A stretch of DNA of 64,000 nucleotides from Bacteroidia bacterium (GTDB lineage Bacteria > Bacteroidota > Bacteroidia > Bacteroidales > UBA932): positions 1 through 64,000 of the forward strand of contig JAUMVX010000006.1 of the NCBI GenBank assembly GCA_030529945.1, in the 5' to 3' direction. Each line of letters opens with the position of its first letter. Position 1 is the stretch's first letter. The notes beneath the pieces are model-generated. The model was given only the letters and a program-made list of their open reading frames with translations. It ran no database searches and was not told the DNA's origin. The translations under genes and the position numbers were made by a program. Below are positions 25,426 through 34,207 of this stretch, one piece after another.

Positions 25426-27627
25426 TCAGAAGCTTATTTTTAATTTGACTCTGAAGTTGCGTCCCGGCATAGGGTAATATTTTATGATCTCGTAGTTCGA
25501 GCCTCCGAGATTCAGAACCTCTGCGGAAAGGCGCAGACGCAGCCCGGACACGCCTCCGGCAGACTTCCCGCCGCCTCTGGCGGCCAATCCGGAAGCGGCA
25601 TCTCCCTTCCCACCGCCGCTGGCGGCCAATCCCGGAGCGAACTCGCGGCTTATGGAAAGCGAATGGTCACAATAGGCCGCCATCTCGTTGGCCGGGATGT
25701 TCTGCTGGAGGAAGTATCTCTTTCCCACAGCGTTAAGGGTGTAGGAAAAGTCAAACCACGGAAGGCCGAGCGTCAGGAGAACATTCCCGGAATGGCGCGG
25801 GGTGTACTGAATCTGATGGCGGTAGTTTTTGGCCTGCGGGTCCGTTATGTCCACGGCATATCTGTACGAATAGTTGGCTCGCAGGCTCAGGGCCAGATCT
25901 CCCCACAGTCCCCGGGAGCAGGCGGCGGTGAAATCACCCCCGAACATCTGCACTTTTCCCAGATTCCGCATCTTCCAGATGAACATAGTCGGGATGGCTA
26001 CTATCTTGTCCCTCACCGAGTTATAGTACAGGTCGGAGGTGAGCGTCAGACGGGCGCGATTCCGGGCGGCCTCCCCGGAGGAGGAGGTGAGGGCGGGATT
26101 GGCCGCAGGCCGCAGGGAAAGCGTCGCACCGAGATTGAACTGCGAGGCCTTCTCGGGGAGGAGAGCGGTGTTGCCGACGCGAGCGTAGTAGAGGTCGTTG
26201 AAGGTCGGAATGCGGAAGCCGTCGCGCCACGAGGCTCTGAGTCTCAGGCTTTCCGATGTGCGCCACGATGCGCTGAGCGACGGAGACAGGCGGCTGCGGT
26301 CGGGTGCGGGCGAGCCGCTTTCCGTCCACTCGTGGACTGCGGTGGCGGAAAGGCTGCCGGTAAGAGTCAGACGGGGGCTGCGGTATTGGCCCGAAAGGGC
26401 TGAGACAGAGGATATGCGCGAGGGGGTCCGGCTTTCGGGGATGCTGGATTCGAGATGGTTGAGGAAGAGGTCTTCCGCGAGCGTGAAACGCAGCCGCCCG
26501 GTGCTCCGGTATTCGAATATGGTCGAGCTTGCCGCTTCGTACTGCGTGTATCTGTCGTCCTCCGGGACCCGGTAGAGTGCGGAGCTGTTCGTGTAGCGGT
26601 TATAGGCTCTGCTCAGGCTGAAAGTCTGGCGTATGCGCGAGCGGCTGCCGAGCGGGGCAGTGTATATGGAGCTGAGGGAGAGGTCTTTGTCCCACAGACG
26701 CTCGGTCGGGTTCTGGCTGTAATAGATGACTGACCCGGGGAGTCCGCGCTCCGAGAGATATCCGCGCGCCTTCATCTGAAACTGTCCCGCTCCGATGCCG
26801 CCGTAGAGGTTGATTTCCGCGCCGAGCGTGTTCACATCGCTGTTCAGGCGGCGCTCCTTCGTGCGGAGGCTCCCGTTTATGAGCGTTAAGGGATAGACTC
26901 CGTCTGATTTCAGCCAGTCCGCTGATGTAGTGATGCTCCAGCGTCTGCCGATTTTACGGCTGTAGGTCAGGGACGGATTATAGGTGGAAAAGGAGCAGTA
27001 GCGCATCGAGGCCGAGAGCGCGTACGGTCTGTCGCCGAATACCGGCCGGGAAGTGCTGATGCTCAGAAGTCCCGCGGAATTCAGCAGGCGGGCGCTGCGG
27101 AAGATGTCTTCGGCGGCGCTTATTTCGACCGAGAGTTCGGAGACGTTTTCGAGGTTGAAGCGGGAGATGTCTATCTGGCCGTTCTGTGCGTCGGAGACGG
27201 TGATGCCGTCATAGCTGACTGCGGTGTGCTGCGCTCCGAGGTTGCGGACCGAGACCGTCTTTATGCCTCCTATGCCGCCGTAGTCGCGGACGCTGACTCC
27301 GGCGAATGAGCGGAGGATTTCGTGGAGCCCCGCCGCCCCGCTGCGCTCGATCGCTTTGCGCCCCAGGGTCTGGAGCGGTGCGCTGTGGCTTGCCTCAGCG
27401 TCCCGCTGTGAAACCACCACCGCCCGTTCGAGCGTGTCGGGGCGGGGCGCGATTCCGCTCCGGGGCGACACAGCGCTGAAGTTGCTGAGGTCCCCGCTCC
27501 ACGACACAGGAGCGGCGGAGAGCACAGTGCCCCCGGCGAGCGGGACGCCCGCGAGGAGCGTCAATATCAGCGAAAATGCAAGCATCGAAGGTCGTATCAG
27601 GCTGAGCTTGCTCCCGAGCTCCTGCAT
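25426..27627 (-). CDS. btuB: BtuB-like TonB-dependent cobalamin receptor
   Basis: Outer-membrane receptor of about 733 residues. The plug is clear (SGAAGLHEILRSFAGVSVRD, DIFRSARLLNSAGLLSIS), followed by a barrel ending NFRVKLKISF. The ATG at 27627 gives a 16-residue extension before the hydrophobic signal core; ATG 27585 (MLAFSLILTLLAGVP) gives a more usual signal peptide and cannot be excluded. The B12 box of the riboswitch ends only about 10 bases before 27627. Near the C terminus two similar Gly/Ala-rich segments (ASGGGKGDAASGLAARGGGK) look like a small expansion in a surface loop. It is the first gene of the btuB-btuG-permease operon. Confidence 0.85.
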   Translation of the reverse strand: MQELGSKLSLIRPSMLAFSLILTLLAGVPLAGGTVLSAAPVSWSGDLSNFSAVSPRSGIAPRPDTLERAVVVSQRDAEASHSAPLQTLGRKAIERSGAAGLHEILRSFAGVSVRDYGGIGGIKTVSVRNLGAQHTAVSYDGITVSDAQNGQIDISRFNLENVSELSVEISAAEDIFRSARLLNSAGLLSISTSRPVFGDRPYALSASMRYCSFSTYNPSLTYSRKIGRRWSITTSADWLKSDGVYPLTLINGSLRTKERRLNSDVNTLGAEINLYGGIGAGQFQMKARGYLSERGLPGSVIYYSQNPTERLWDKDLSLSSIYTAPLGSRSRIRQTFSLSRAYNRYTNSSALYRVPEDDRYTQYEAASSTIFEYRSTGRLRFTLAEDLFLNHLESSIPESRTPSRISSVSALSGQYRSPRLTLTGSLSATAVHEWTESGSPAPDRSRLSPSLSASWRTSESLRLRASWRDGFRIPTFNDLYYARVGNTALLPEKASQFNLGATLSLRPAANPALTSSSGEAARNRARLTLTSDLYYNSVRDKIVAIPTMFIWKMRNLGKVQMFGGDFTAACSRGLWGDLALSLRANYSYRYAVDITDPQAKNYRHQIQYTPRHSGNVLLTLGLPWFDFSYTLNAVGKRYFLQQNIPANEMAAYCDHSLSISREFAPGLAASGGGKGDAASGLAARGGGKSAGGVSGLRLRLSAEVLNLGGSNYEIIKYYPMPGRNFRVKLKISF

Positions 27628-27636
27628 CACACTTGA

Positions 27637-27850
27637 CCACGGCAGGTCTTCTGGCTATTCCAGGTTTCGAGCCTTCTCGGCCTGCGGCCAATGGCGTTTC
27701 AGATTTCGAAACCTCCGCTTCGCGGGCATCCTCCGGCAGTGTCCGGAGGCGGGAAATACAGCTGCGGGCACAGCGCCGGCCTCTCACCGGCTTCCCTTTT
27801 CAGGCCTCGGGCAGCTTAGATCCCGCCCTCGGCTCACCGTAATCCGGCTG
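27637..27850 (-). promoter_or_regulatory. Cobalamin riboswitch
   Basis: Read on the minus strand, the core AAAAGGGAAGCCGGTGAGAG and then GCGCTGTGCCCGCAGCTGT (27758-27803) match the conserved adenosylcobalamin aptamer. The B12 box AGCCAGAAGACCTGCC is at about 27640-27655. Between them is a long stem with GGTTTCGA/TCGAAACC arms (27663-27670 with 27706-27713). It lies directly before btuB and should switch it off when B12 is plentiful. A small hairpin (GAGCT/AGCTC, 27604-27621) just inside the leader end could be part of the expression platform. Confidence 0.93.
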
Positions 27851-27858
27851 CAAAGGTA
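27851..27858 (-). promoter_or_regulatory. -7 box of the btuB operon
   Basis: TACCTTTG on the minus strand fits TAnnTTTG and lies immediately upstream of the riboswitch, so the transcript would begin with the aptamer. The -33 box is not clear. Confidence 0.6.
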
Positions 27859-27903
27859 AATATTCTTCCCATAATACCTGCATCATCTTCGGGAAACTTT
27901 TTT

Positions 27904-28000
27904 TCGAAGGGATCGCCGGTCAAGCCGGCGATGACGTAAAAAGGCGAGATCGCCGGTCGGTGCCGGCGATGACGGGAAAAGGGCCGGCAATGACCGGGGG
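27904..28000 (-). repeat. REP-like half elements between pgi and the btuB promoter
   Basis: Two GATCGCCGG/CCGGCGATGACG hairpins (about 27909-27936 and 27948-27973) and a last GGGCCGGCAATGAC piece. They are partial copies of the family, in the same orientation as the copy at 209-275. They lie after the pgi stop codon and before the btuB promoter. Confidence 0.75.
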
Positions 28001-28012
28001 ATGAATGAGGGG

Positions 28013-29356
28013 TCAGGCGAGGCGGGTGCGGATGGCGGCGGACTGCTCTTCGTAGCCCGGCTTGTCCAGAAGGGCGAACATATTCTTCTTATAGGCCTCG
28101 ACGCCCGGCTGGTCGAAAGGATTCACTCCCAGAGTGTAGGCGCTGACGCCGCAGGCGAACTCGAAGAAATAGAAGAGGCAGCCGAGATTATACTCGTCTA
28201 TCTGCTCCACCTTCACCTCAAGCTGCGGAACGCCGCCGTCTATATGGGCGAGCTTCGTGCCGAGCTGGGCCATAGCGTTGCAGTACTCCACATTGCGACC
28301 GGAGAGATAGTTCAGCTGGTCGAGATTCTGAGGATTGCTTCCTATCTTCACCTCGCGGCGGCTCTTCTCCACGGAGAGGACCGTCTCGAACATCACGCGC
28401 TCACCCTGCTGAATGAACTGACCCATAGAATGAAGGTCGGCGGTATTGGTGACTGAAGCCGGGAAGATGCCCTTGAGGTCCTTGCCCTCGGACTCGCCGT
28501 AAAGCTGCTTCCACCACTCAGCGAAGTACTGGAGCTTCGGACTGAACGAAACCATAATCTCCACCTTCTTCCCGAGAGAGGAATAGAGAAGATTGCGCAT
28601 AGCGGCGTACTGAACCGCAGGATTGGCGGAGCCCTTAGACATCAGAGCCTTGCGCTCCTCGGCCGCGCCGCGCAGAATCTCGCGAACGTCGAAACCGGCG
28701 AGCAGGATCGGCAGGATGCCGACAGGGCAGAGGACGGAATAGCGGCCACCGACATTGTCCGGAACCACGTAGCTGCGGTAGCCTTCCTGCGAAGCGAGAG
28801 TCTTCAGGGCCCCCTTCTTCGCATCGGTTATCGCCACGATGCGCTCCGAAGCTCCGCTGCGGTCGTATTTCTCTTCGAGATGCTGCTTGACGATGCGGAA
28901 AGCGACGGCAGGCTCGGTGGTGGTGCCGGATTTGGAGATGACCACGCAGGCGGCGTTGCGCTCGGAAACGAGATCCATCAGCTCGGCGATGTACTCCTCG
29001 GAGAGGTTGTTGCCGGCGAAGACTATTTCAGGATTGCCGCCCTTGTCGCGGAGCTGCTTGGAGAAACTGTGCGAAAGGGCCTCTATCGCGCAACGCGCAC
29101 CCAGATAGGAACCGCCGATGCCGATGACTACCACCAGGTCCACGCCCTTAGCCTTCCAGCTGTCGCGAATCTGCTCATACTCCGCAAGTTCCGACTCCTT
29201 CATATCGCCGGGGAGAGTCAGCCAGCCGAGAAAATCGCTGCCCTTGCCGCTGCCGGCGAGGAGAGTGTCGAAGGCGGCGAGAGCCGCTGTTTCATAAGTC
29301 TTGTAATCAGAAGACTTTACAAAGGAATTACATCCGTTAAGATCGATTTTTACCAT
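28013..29356 (-). CDS. pgi: Glucose-6-phosphate isomerase
   Basis: Cytoplasmic glycolytic enzyme of 447 residues interconverting glucose 6-phosphate and fructose 6-phosphate. The ATG at 29356 (MVKIDLNGC) is preferred to an in-frame TTG 12 bases upstream. Two SIS domains are visible: VVIGIGGSYLGARCAIEAL near 76-94 and VVISKSGTTTEPAVAFR near 140-156. They are followed by VGGRYSVLCPVGILPILLAG and the catalytic-loop region NTADLHSMGQFIQQG. The length matches the short bacterial form (about 445). It would process the glucose and mannose products of the mannan pathway, although it is a housekeeping gene and not part of that operon. Confidence 0.95.
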   Translation of the reverse strand: MVKIDLNGCNSFVKSSDYKTYETAALAAFDTLLAGSGKGSDFLGWLTLPGDMKESELAEYEQIRDSWKAKGVDLVVVIGIGGSYLGARCAIEALSHSFSKQLRDKGGNPEIVFAGNNLSEEYIAELMDLVSERNAACVVISKSGTTTEPAVAFRIVKQHLEEKYDRSGASERIVAITDAKKGALKTLASQEGYRSYVVPDNVGGRYSVLCPVGILPILLAGFDVREILRGAAEERKALMSKGSANPAVQYAAMRNLLYSSLGKKVEIMVSFSPKLQYFAEWWKQLYGESEGKDLKGIFPASVTNTADLHSMGQFIQQGERVMFETVLSVEKSRREVKIGSNPQNLDQLNYLSGRNVEYCNAMAQLGTKLAHIDGGVPQLEVKVEQIDEYNLGCLFYFFEFACGVSAYTLGVNPFDQPGVEAYKKNMFALLDKPGYEEQSAAIRTRLA

Positions 29357-29439
29357 AATAAATAACAACTTAAATACCTATTATTCCATAACCATAGTGG
29401 CGGAGTCCGATATGGAACTGTTCAGTGATTCTTAACGTA

Positions 29440-30717
29440 TCACTTGCATACCATAATATCCAGAATCACATTGTCCGTCTCGTGCATACCGACTGAGCCC
29501 ACGCGGCCCAGGTTGCGGATCGAGCGCTCTATGTCATCGTCGATAATCCCGTCGCGGCGGCCCACGCAGTGCCCGGCGAGCGCCAGCTGGCAGGACTGCA
29601 CAGCGCTCGACACGCCGGAAGCCACCTTCATAGCGCAACCCACCTTCGCCCCGTCGCAGACCATACCCGTGATATTGCCTATCATATTCTTTATCGTCGC
29701 GCAGACCTGCTCGTAAGTGCCGCCCTTGAGCCAGCAGATGCCGCAGGCCGCCCCGGTCGAAGCCACCACGCAGCCGCACAGAGCGGAAAGCAGACCGAGA
29801 TGGCTCTTGATATGGATGGCGATGAGGTTGCTCAGGCACAGCGCCCTGGAGAGCCTTTCGTCATCGACGCCGTAGTGCAGCGCATAGGCAATCACCGGCA
29901 TACTCACGGTGATGCCCTGATTTCCGCTGCCGGAATTGCTCATCGCGGGCAGAGTGCAGCCGGCCATACGCGCATCCGAGGCCGCAGCGGTGAGAGACAT
30001 CGCGTAAGCGAGAAAATCTCTGCCGAAATCTTCCTCGTCCGCGGCTATGGTGCTGCCGACATTGAGCCCGTAATCCCCCGCGAGGCCCTCCCGGGCCAAT
30101 GCCAGATTAAGCGTGCGGTCCTCGAGGATGAAGCTTATATCCGAAGCGGAGACGCTCTGCACGAAATCATATATCTCCCTCACGCTCAGCTCGCTGCAAT
30201 GCCCCTCGGAGCCTCCGTGAGTGGAAGAGACCGTGTCCGACAGCAGCTTTCCGCAGAGTTCGAGGCGCACGATATTGTCGTGCCCGTCCTGAATCACCGC
30301 AACGGCGTCGCGACCCCCGCAGGAAACCCTCACCGAGACATACAGCACGTGGGCCGTTTCGGCCAATCCCAGCTTCACCTCCGTCTCCAGAGATTTGGCG
30401 CGGGCCACGGAAGCTTCGTCGAGGTCTTTCAGAACTTCAAGCCCGTAAGCGGACTTTCCGCAGACGGCACCGAGAGCGGCGGCGATGCGCAGACCGGTCA
30501 TCCCGGTGCCGGGCACGCCCACGCCCATCCCGTTCTTCAGGATGTTCCCGCTGACGGAAACAGAGATTTCGAAGCGGGCGGAGAGCCGGTCGGGGATTTC
30601 CAGCAGCTCGGCCGCCTTGGCGGCGGCCAATGCCACGGCGATGGGTTCGGTGCAGCCCAGGGCCGGCTTCACCTGCGAATGGATAAGTTCGATTATACCG
30701 CGTTCACGTTCTGTCAT
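29440..30717 (-). CDS. cyuA: L-cysteine desulfidase / UPF0597 family (CyuA-like)
   Basis: Cytoplasmic protein of 425 residues, the usual length. It shows the serine-dehydratase-alpha-like fold: PALGCTEPIAVALAAAKA (C22 region), SGNILKNGMGVGVPGTGMTG (54-73), MSNSGSGNQGITVSMPV, and the cysteines of ALCGCVVASTGAACGICW plus DGAKVGCAMK, which are candidates for an oxygen-sensitive 4Fe-4S cluster. Family members degrade L-cysteine to pyruvate, ammonia and sulfide. It follows the amidase gene by 18 bases, so it is probably at the end of the envelope operon, which is an unusual association. Physiological substrate is inferred from family. Confidence 0.85.
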   Translation of the reverse strand: MTERERGIIELIHSQVKPALGCTEPIAVALAAAKAAELLEIPDRLSARFEISVSVSGNILKNGMGVGVPGTGMTGLRIAAALGAVCGKSAYGLEVLKDLDEASVARAKSLETEVKLGLAETAHVLYVSVRVSCGGRDAVAVIQDGHDNIVRLELCGKLLSDTVSSTHGGSEGHCSELSVREIYDFVQSVSASDISFILEDRTLNLALAREGLAGDYGLNVGSTIAADEEDFGRDFLAYAMSLTAAASDARMAGCTLPAMSNSGSGNQGITVSMPVIAYALHYGVDDERLSRALCLSNLIAIHIKSHLGLLSALCGCVVASTGAACGICWLKGGTYEQVCATIKNMIGNITGMVCDGAKVGCAMKVASGVSSAVQSCQLALAGHCVGRRDGIIDDDIERSIRNLGRVGSVGMHETDNVILDIMVCK

Positions 30718-30735
30718 ATGAAAAGGATTGCGTTA

Positions 30736-33700
30736 TTATTCGATAGTCACTTGGGGGCTGCATCCCGCCCGGAGCCAGTCGACGGTATCTTTCATCAGTT
30801 TCTGCATCAGGGCAGGGTCGCAGATGCTTTCTATCGGCAGTCCGAGGCTGAAGACGCGGTAGAGTCCCTTGTCGGCGCAGACTGCGGCGGAAACGGAATT
30901 TCCGGTATAGCGCAGCACTGTCCGGGACCCTTCCCCGACAGGAAGGATGCCGTCGGGATTCTCGACGCAGTAGATGTCCGGATTCAGCTTCTGATGGAAA
31001 GTGAAGCCTCCGGCCAAATCGCTGAAATCCACAGGAGAATCATAGAGGGTCTCCACGGCCCCGGTGTAGCAGGCGTGGTCGGAAACCCAGCGGTAACCGA
31101 GCACCTCGCTCACGAAGGCCTTGGTGTCAGCCCTGTAGGCACTGTCCACTTGAACAGGATACACCTCGTCCCAGACATCCGTGCCAATGTTAGCGCCGGA
31201 AATCAGGACATTTCCGCCCGAGGCCGTATAGTCGCGCAGCGACTTCTGCAGGGCCTCCGGGAAGACCTGGAAACGGTTCGGGACCGCTCCCGCGCCCACC
31301 TTCACCGTCACCTGCTTGCCGCAGAGAAGGTCGAGGACAGGGAAGTCGGAAGCGTTCGCGCCGTCTGCCGTGAAAGCGTCGCGCGATGATGACTCCACAG
31401 CGTAGCCGGATGCCATAAGGGCCTTCGCGTGGAGATATACGAAGTCGAAGGTATTGCCCGGAACGAGCTTGCCGGCATAGTCGGAGTATGTCGCACCGAA
31501 TCCCGGATTGTCGTCATCCATCCAAGGCAGGCTCCTGCGATACTGATAGACATTGCCTATGAAGTTGATTTCACTTCCGTAGGCTACTCCCCCGTCGGTG
31601 GCGGCATCGAAGCCGGCGTACTGAGGGGTGTCGAACCAGGTAGGGGCGGAGACGCGGTCGAAGTTGTTTACGACCAGCACATTGGAGGCTGCGCCGTCAG
31701 GCGTGCCGACGCAGAGAATCTCGGACGGAAAACTCTTGCCGCCGGAGTTGTACGCCTGGATCTTGAAGCTGTAGAGATGTCCCGGAGCGACCGCGACCTT
31801 TACCGAGCAGCCCTGAGAAGGGTCGAGGTAGATGCCCTGGTCGAAGACTCCGTCGTCCACGCGGGTGTAGAGTATGTATCCGGAAGGGGTAGCGGTAGGC
31901 TCCTTGCTGTCCTCGGTAGGCTTCCAGCTCAGAGTCGCCTGCTGGCCGTCGAGACGGGCGGCGAAGGAGTTCACCGGAAGCGGCTGGACGGTGTAGTCGA
32001 AGGAGTAGAGGTCGCTGAGGAACTTGAGCATTCCCTTGTAGATGGCGCGGCTCACCGTGAAGCGGAAAGTCGGGTCGAGACCGTACTTCATATCCGCGAA
32101 GTTCTGATGGGAAAGCAGTTCCAGAAGCATACCCGGAACCGAGGTGGTGCGGGACTCGCTGTAGGAGCGGTCCCAGATCATACGTTTGTTCCACTGCGGG
32201 TCGAAGTCGGAGCGCACGTCGTCGCAGATCTGGTCCGAAACCAGAGTCGCGAGATGGCGGCAGCTCATACGGCTCTGCCCGTTCGGAAGACGGTCGCTGC
32301 CGTCCGCCTGAAGGGTGTAGATGGAAAGGGTGCCGACGGTGGAGTCATCGGGTGTGGTGCCCGCATCGGTGTGGAAAGCGAAGGAGAGGTCCACGGGGAT
32401 GTTCTTGCCGGGCTGCTTCGGGTTCGACTTGGAACCGCCGGACATCATACCGACCCAGGCTCCTCTGGAGGCATAATCCTGGGTGTAGTCGTCATCCCAC
32501 TGGCGCGTGAGAGTGCTGTCGGCTCCGGCCCACTGCATCCAGTATATCGCGCCCTCGGTGAAGGCCGGCATTCCGGAAGTGGTGTAGCACTCCACAGGGG
32601 TGTCGGCAAGCCCGCGGGCTATCTTGCCCACTCCGCCGCCGAATTTCACCGCGTCGGCTGTCACTACGCTGTTCTTCACGAACTTATGTCCGGCGGGAGT
32701 GACGTTGTCCAGCGAAACATAGCTCTCGCTGCCCTTTTCGAACTCGAAGGTGCCGAGGTAAATCCAGGTGCCGCCGCCCATCTTCTGGTTCACGCAGAAC
32801 TCGGTCTCGCCGCCCGCGTGGTGGACGGTGTAATGGGCCGATGATGTGCTGTTTTCGAGGGTCTTGTATGAGATATATACGGCATAGGAGCCGGATTCCT
32901 CTATGGTCGGAGTCCAGCGGATTTCGCTCTTTTCGCCTTTAAGGATGCACGGGGCCTTGCGGGCCGTGCCCATAGTGAAAGGATTGTCATTCAGGACATA
33001 TACGGGCTTCGCGTCCGCGAAACCCTCGCCCGCGTCGCTCCAGACTCCGTTCTCGCTGTAGCTTCCGCTGCGGCGCATAAGGCCGGCGCGCTCACCGGTG
33101 AAGGAGGGGTCATTGTCCGCGATGATTTCGCGGACCTGGGTGTCGCGCTCGCGAGGAGTCATCACATAGGCTCCGGCATTCTCGAGCATAGGGATGAGGA
33201 ACGGGAGCACGTAGCTCTGGGTGTACATATCCTCTACCGTGCCGTGGCAGGGAGCCCTCTGCCACTCCCAGCGGTCGAATTTCTCCTCGAAGTAGCGGCC
33301 GTGGCTCTGCCAGAGAGCTATTATGCGTCCGTCCAGACCGCTCTCGAAGCGGCGTTCTCCGATGCGGGTTATGAATGCGTCCCTGCCCCTGTCGGAGAAG
33401 GAGTATTTATAGCTGTGCTGTTTCCCGTCGTTGCCGAGAGGCGGAGTGACGAGGGTCTCCAGACGTGTTCCGCCCAGGAAAATCTCGCCGAGATTCTCCT
33501 TGCCGTACTCCTCGGGGAAGAGGGAGCTGAGTGTGGTGCGTAGCCATTTGACGTCTTCGCTGCGCCAGGCGTAGTCGCCCAGTTCGCGGGTGAAATAGAA
33601 GTCGAGCCTGTTCCCCCGGCGAAGAATCTTGCTTATCCTCGGATTTGTGGATACCGTGGTTCTCTCCCGGAGAAGGACTTTCAGGGAGTCCTGCACGGGG

Positions 33701-33783
33701 ACGAAATCTTCCGTGATGTTACGGGCTGTGAGACCGCAGCATAGCAGAGCGGCGGCCAGAAGTGTCATTATGTGCTTAGTCAT
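30736..33783 (-). CDS. Exported amidase_3-like protein with inserted golvesin-type domain and FnIII domain
   Basis: Exported protein of 1015 residues (signal peptide to about 20). Relatives are often labelled xanthan lyase or N-acetylmuramoyl-L-alanine amidase. The amidase metal and catalytic residues appear in order but split: H161 (ALWQSHGRYFE), E184 (GTVEDMYTQ), H471 (DLSFAFHTDAG) and E555 (GMLLELLSHQN). Between E184 and H471, residues about 240-385 form a golvesin-type beta-sandwich (GSYAVYISYKTLENSTSSAH). A FnIII domain (about 600-705) and a ~310-residue C-terminal domain follow. Likely role: cell-wall or envelope remodelling. It overlaps the VanZ-like gene by 8 bases. The true substrate is not known. 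Confidence 0.75.
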   Translation of the reverse strand: MTKHIMTLLAAALLCCGLTARNITEDFVPVQDSLKVLLRERTTVSTNPRISKILRRGNRLDFYFTRELGDYAWRSEDVKWLRTTLSSLFPEEYGKENLGEIFLGGTRLETLVTPPLGNDGKQHSYKYSFSDRGRDAFITRIGERRFESGLDGRIIALWQSHGRYFEEKFDRWEWQRAPCHGTVEDMYTQSYVLPFLIPMLENAGAYVMTPRERDTQVREIIADNDPSFTGERAGLMRRSGSYSENGVWSDAGEGFADAKPVYVLNDNPFTMGTARKAPCILKGEKSEIRWTPTIEESGSYAVYISYKTLENSTSSAHYTVHHAGGETEFCVNQKMGGGTWIYLGTFEFEKGSESYVSLDNVTPAGHKFVKNSVVTADAVKFGGGVGKIARGLADTPVECYTTSGMPAFTEGAIYWMQWAGADSTLTRQWDDDYTQDYASRGAWVGMMSGGSKSNPKQPGKNIPVDLSFAFHTDAGTTPDDSTVGTLSIYTLQADGSDRLPNGQSRMSCRHLATLVSDQICDDVRSDFDPQWNKRMIWDRSYSESRTTSVPGMLLELLSHQNFADMKYGLDPTFRFTVSRAIYKGMLKFLSDLYSFDYTVQPLPVNSFAARLDGQQATLSWKPTEDSKEPTATPSGYILYTRVDDGVFDQGIYLDPSQGCSVKVAVAPGHLYSFKIQAYNSGGKSFPSEILCVGTPDGAASNVLVVNNFDRVSAPTWFDTPQYAGFDAATDGGVAYGSEINFIGNVYQYRRSLPWMDDDNPGFGATYSDYAGKLVPGNTFDFVYLHAKALMASGYAVESSSRDAFTADGANASDFPVLDLLCGKQVTVKVGAGAVPNRFQVFPEALQKSLRDYTASGGNVLISGANIGTDVWDEVYPVQVDSAYRADTKAFVSEVLGYRWVSDHACYTGAVETLYDSPVDFSDLAGGFTFHQKLNPDIYCVENPDGILPVGEGSRTVLRYTGNSVSAAVCADKGLYRVFSLGLPIESICDPALMQKLMKDTVDWLRAGCSPQVTIE

Positions 33784-34207
33784 ATTTTTTAACGAACAGT
33801 AATTCAGTCATAACGGTCAGAACGGCTCCGACGGCTATGCCCAGAGAGTCGGCATAGAAGTCCAGAGGGTCTTCGCTGCGATAGTCGGTGAGCCCCTGTC
33901 CCACTTCGGTGGCGGCCCCGAGCACAAGGCCTACGATAATTATGAACAGATAGATGAGTATCCTGCGCCAGAGCTTGTCCTGCCTCCAGTCGAAGGACCA
34001 GCGGGCGAAAAACACGAAAGGCAGGAACATACAGAAATGGACTATCTTGTCCTTGGGGATGCCGAAGAATGTAAAGTCGAAATGCCTGATGTCCTCGAAG
34101 TGTCCGAAGCACAGCCATACCACGGCTGCGAGATAGGCCGCGAAGAGAAAGCGGAAAAGCCAGATTCTCAGCGTGTGATTCTTCCTGGAGCGTCTGCGTC
34201 TGCTCAT
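33776..34207 (-). CDS. VanZ-like membrane protein
   Basis: Small integral membrane protein of 143 residues with four hydrophobic helices. The VanZ-type signature is present: KDKIVHFCMFLPFVFFARW (51-69), then GAATEVGQGL and RSEDPLDFYADSLGIAVGAV. A basic N terminus (MSRRRRSRKNH) precedes the first helix. VanZ family members are linked to glycopeptide resistance or membrane homeostasis, but most have no known function. It overlaps the ABC transporter stop by four bases (ATGA) and the amidase start by eight, so the three are translationally coupled. Confidence 0.82.
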   Translation of the reverse strand: MSRRRRSRKNHTLRIWLFRFLFAAYLAAVVWLCFGHFEDIRHFDFTFFGIPKDKIVHFCMFLPFVFFARWSFDWRQDKLWRRILIYLFIIIVGLVLGAATEVGQGLTDYRSEDPLDFYADSLGIAVGAVLTVMTELLFVKKYD

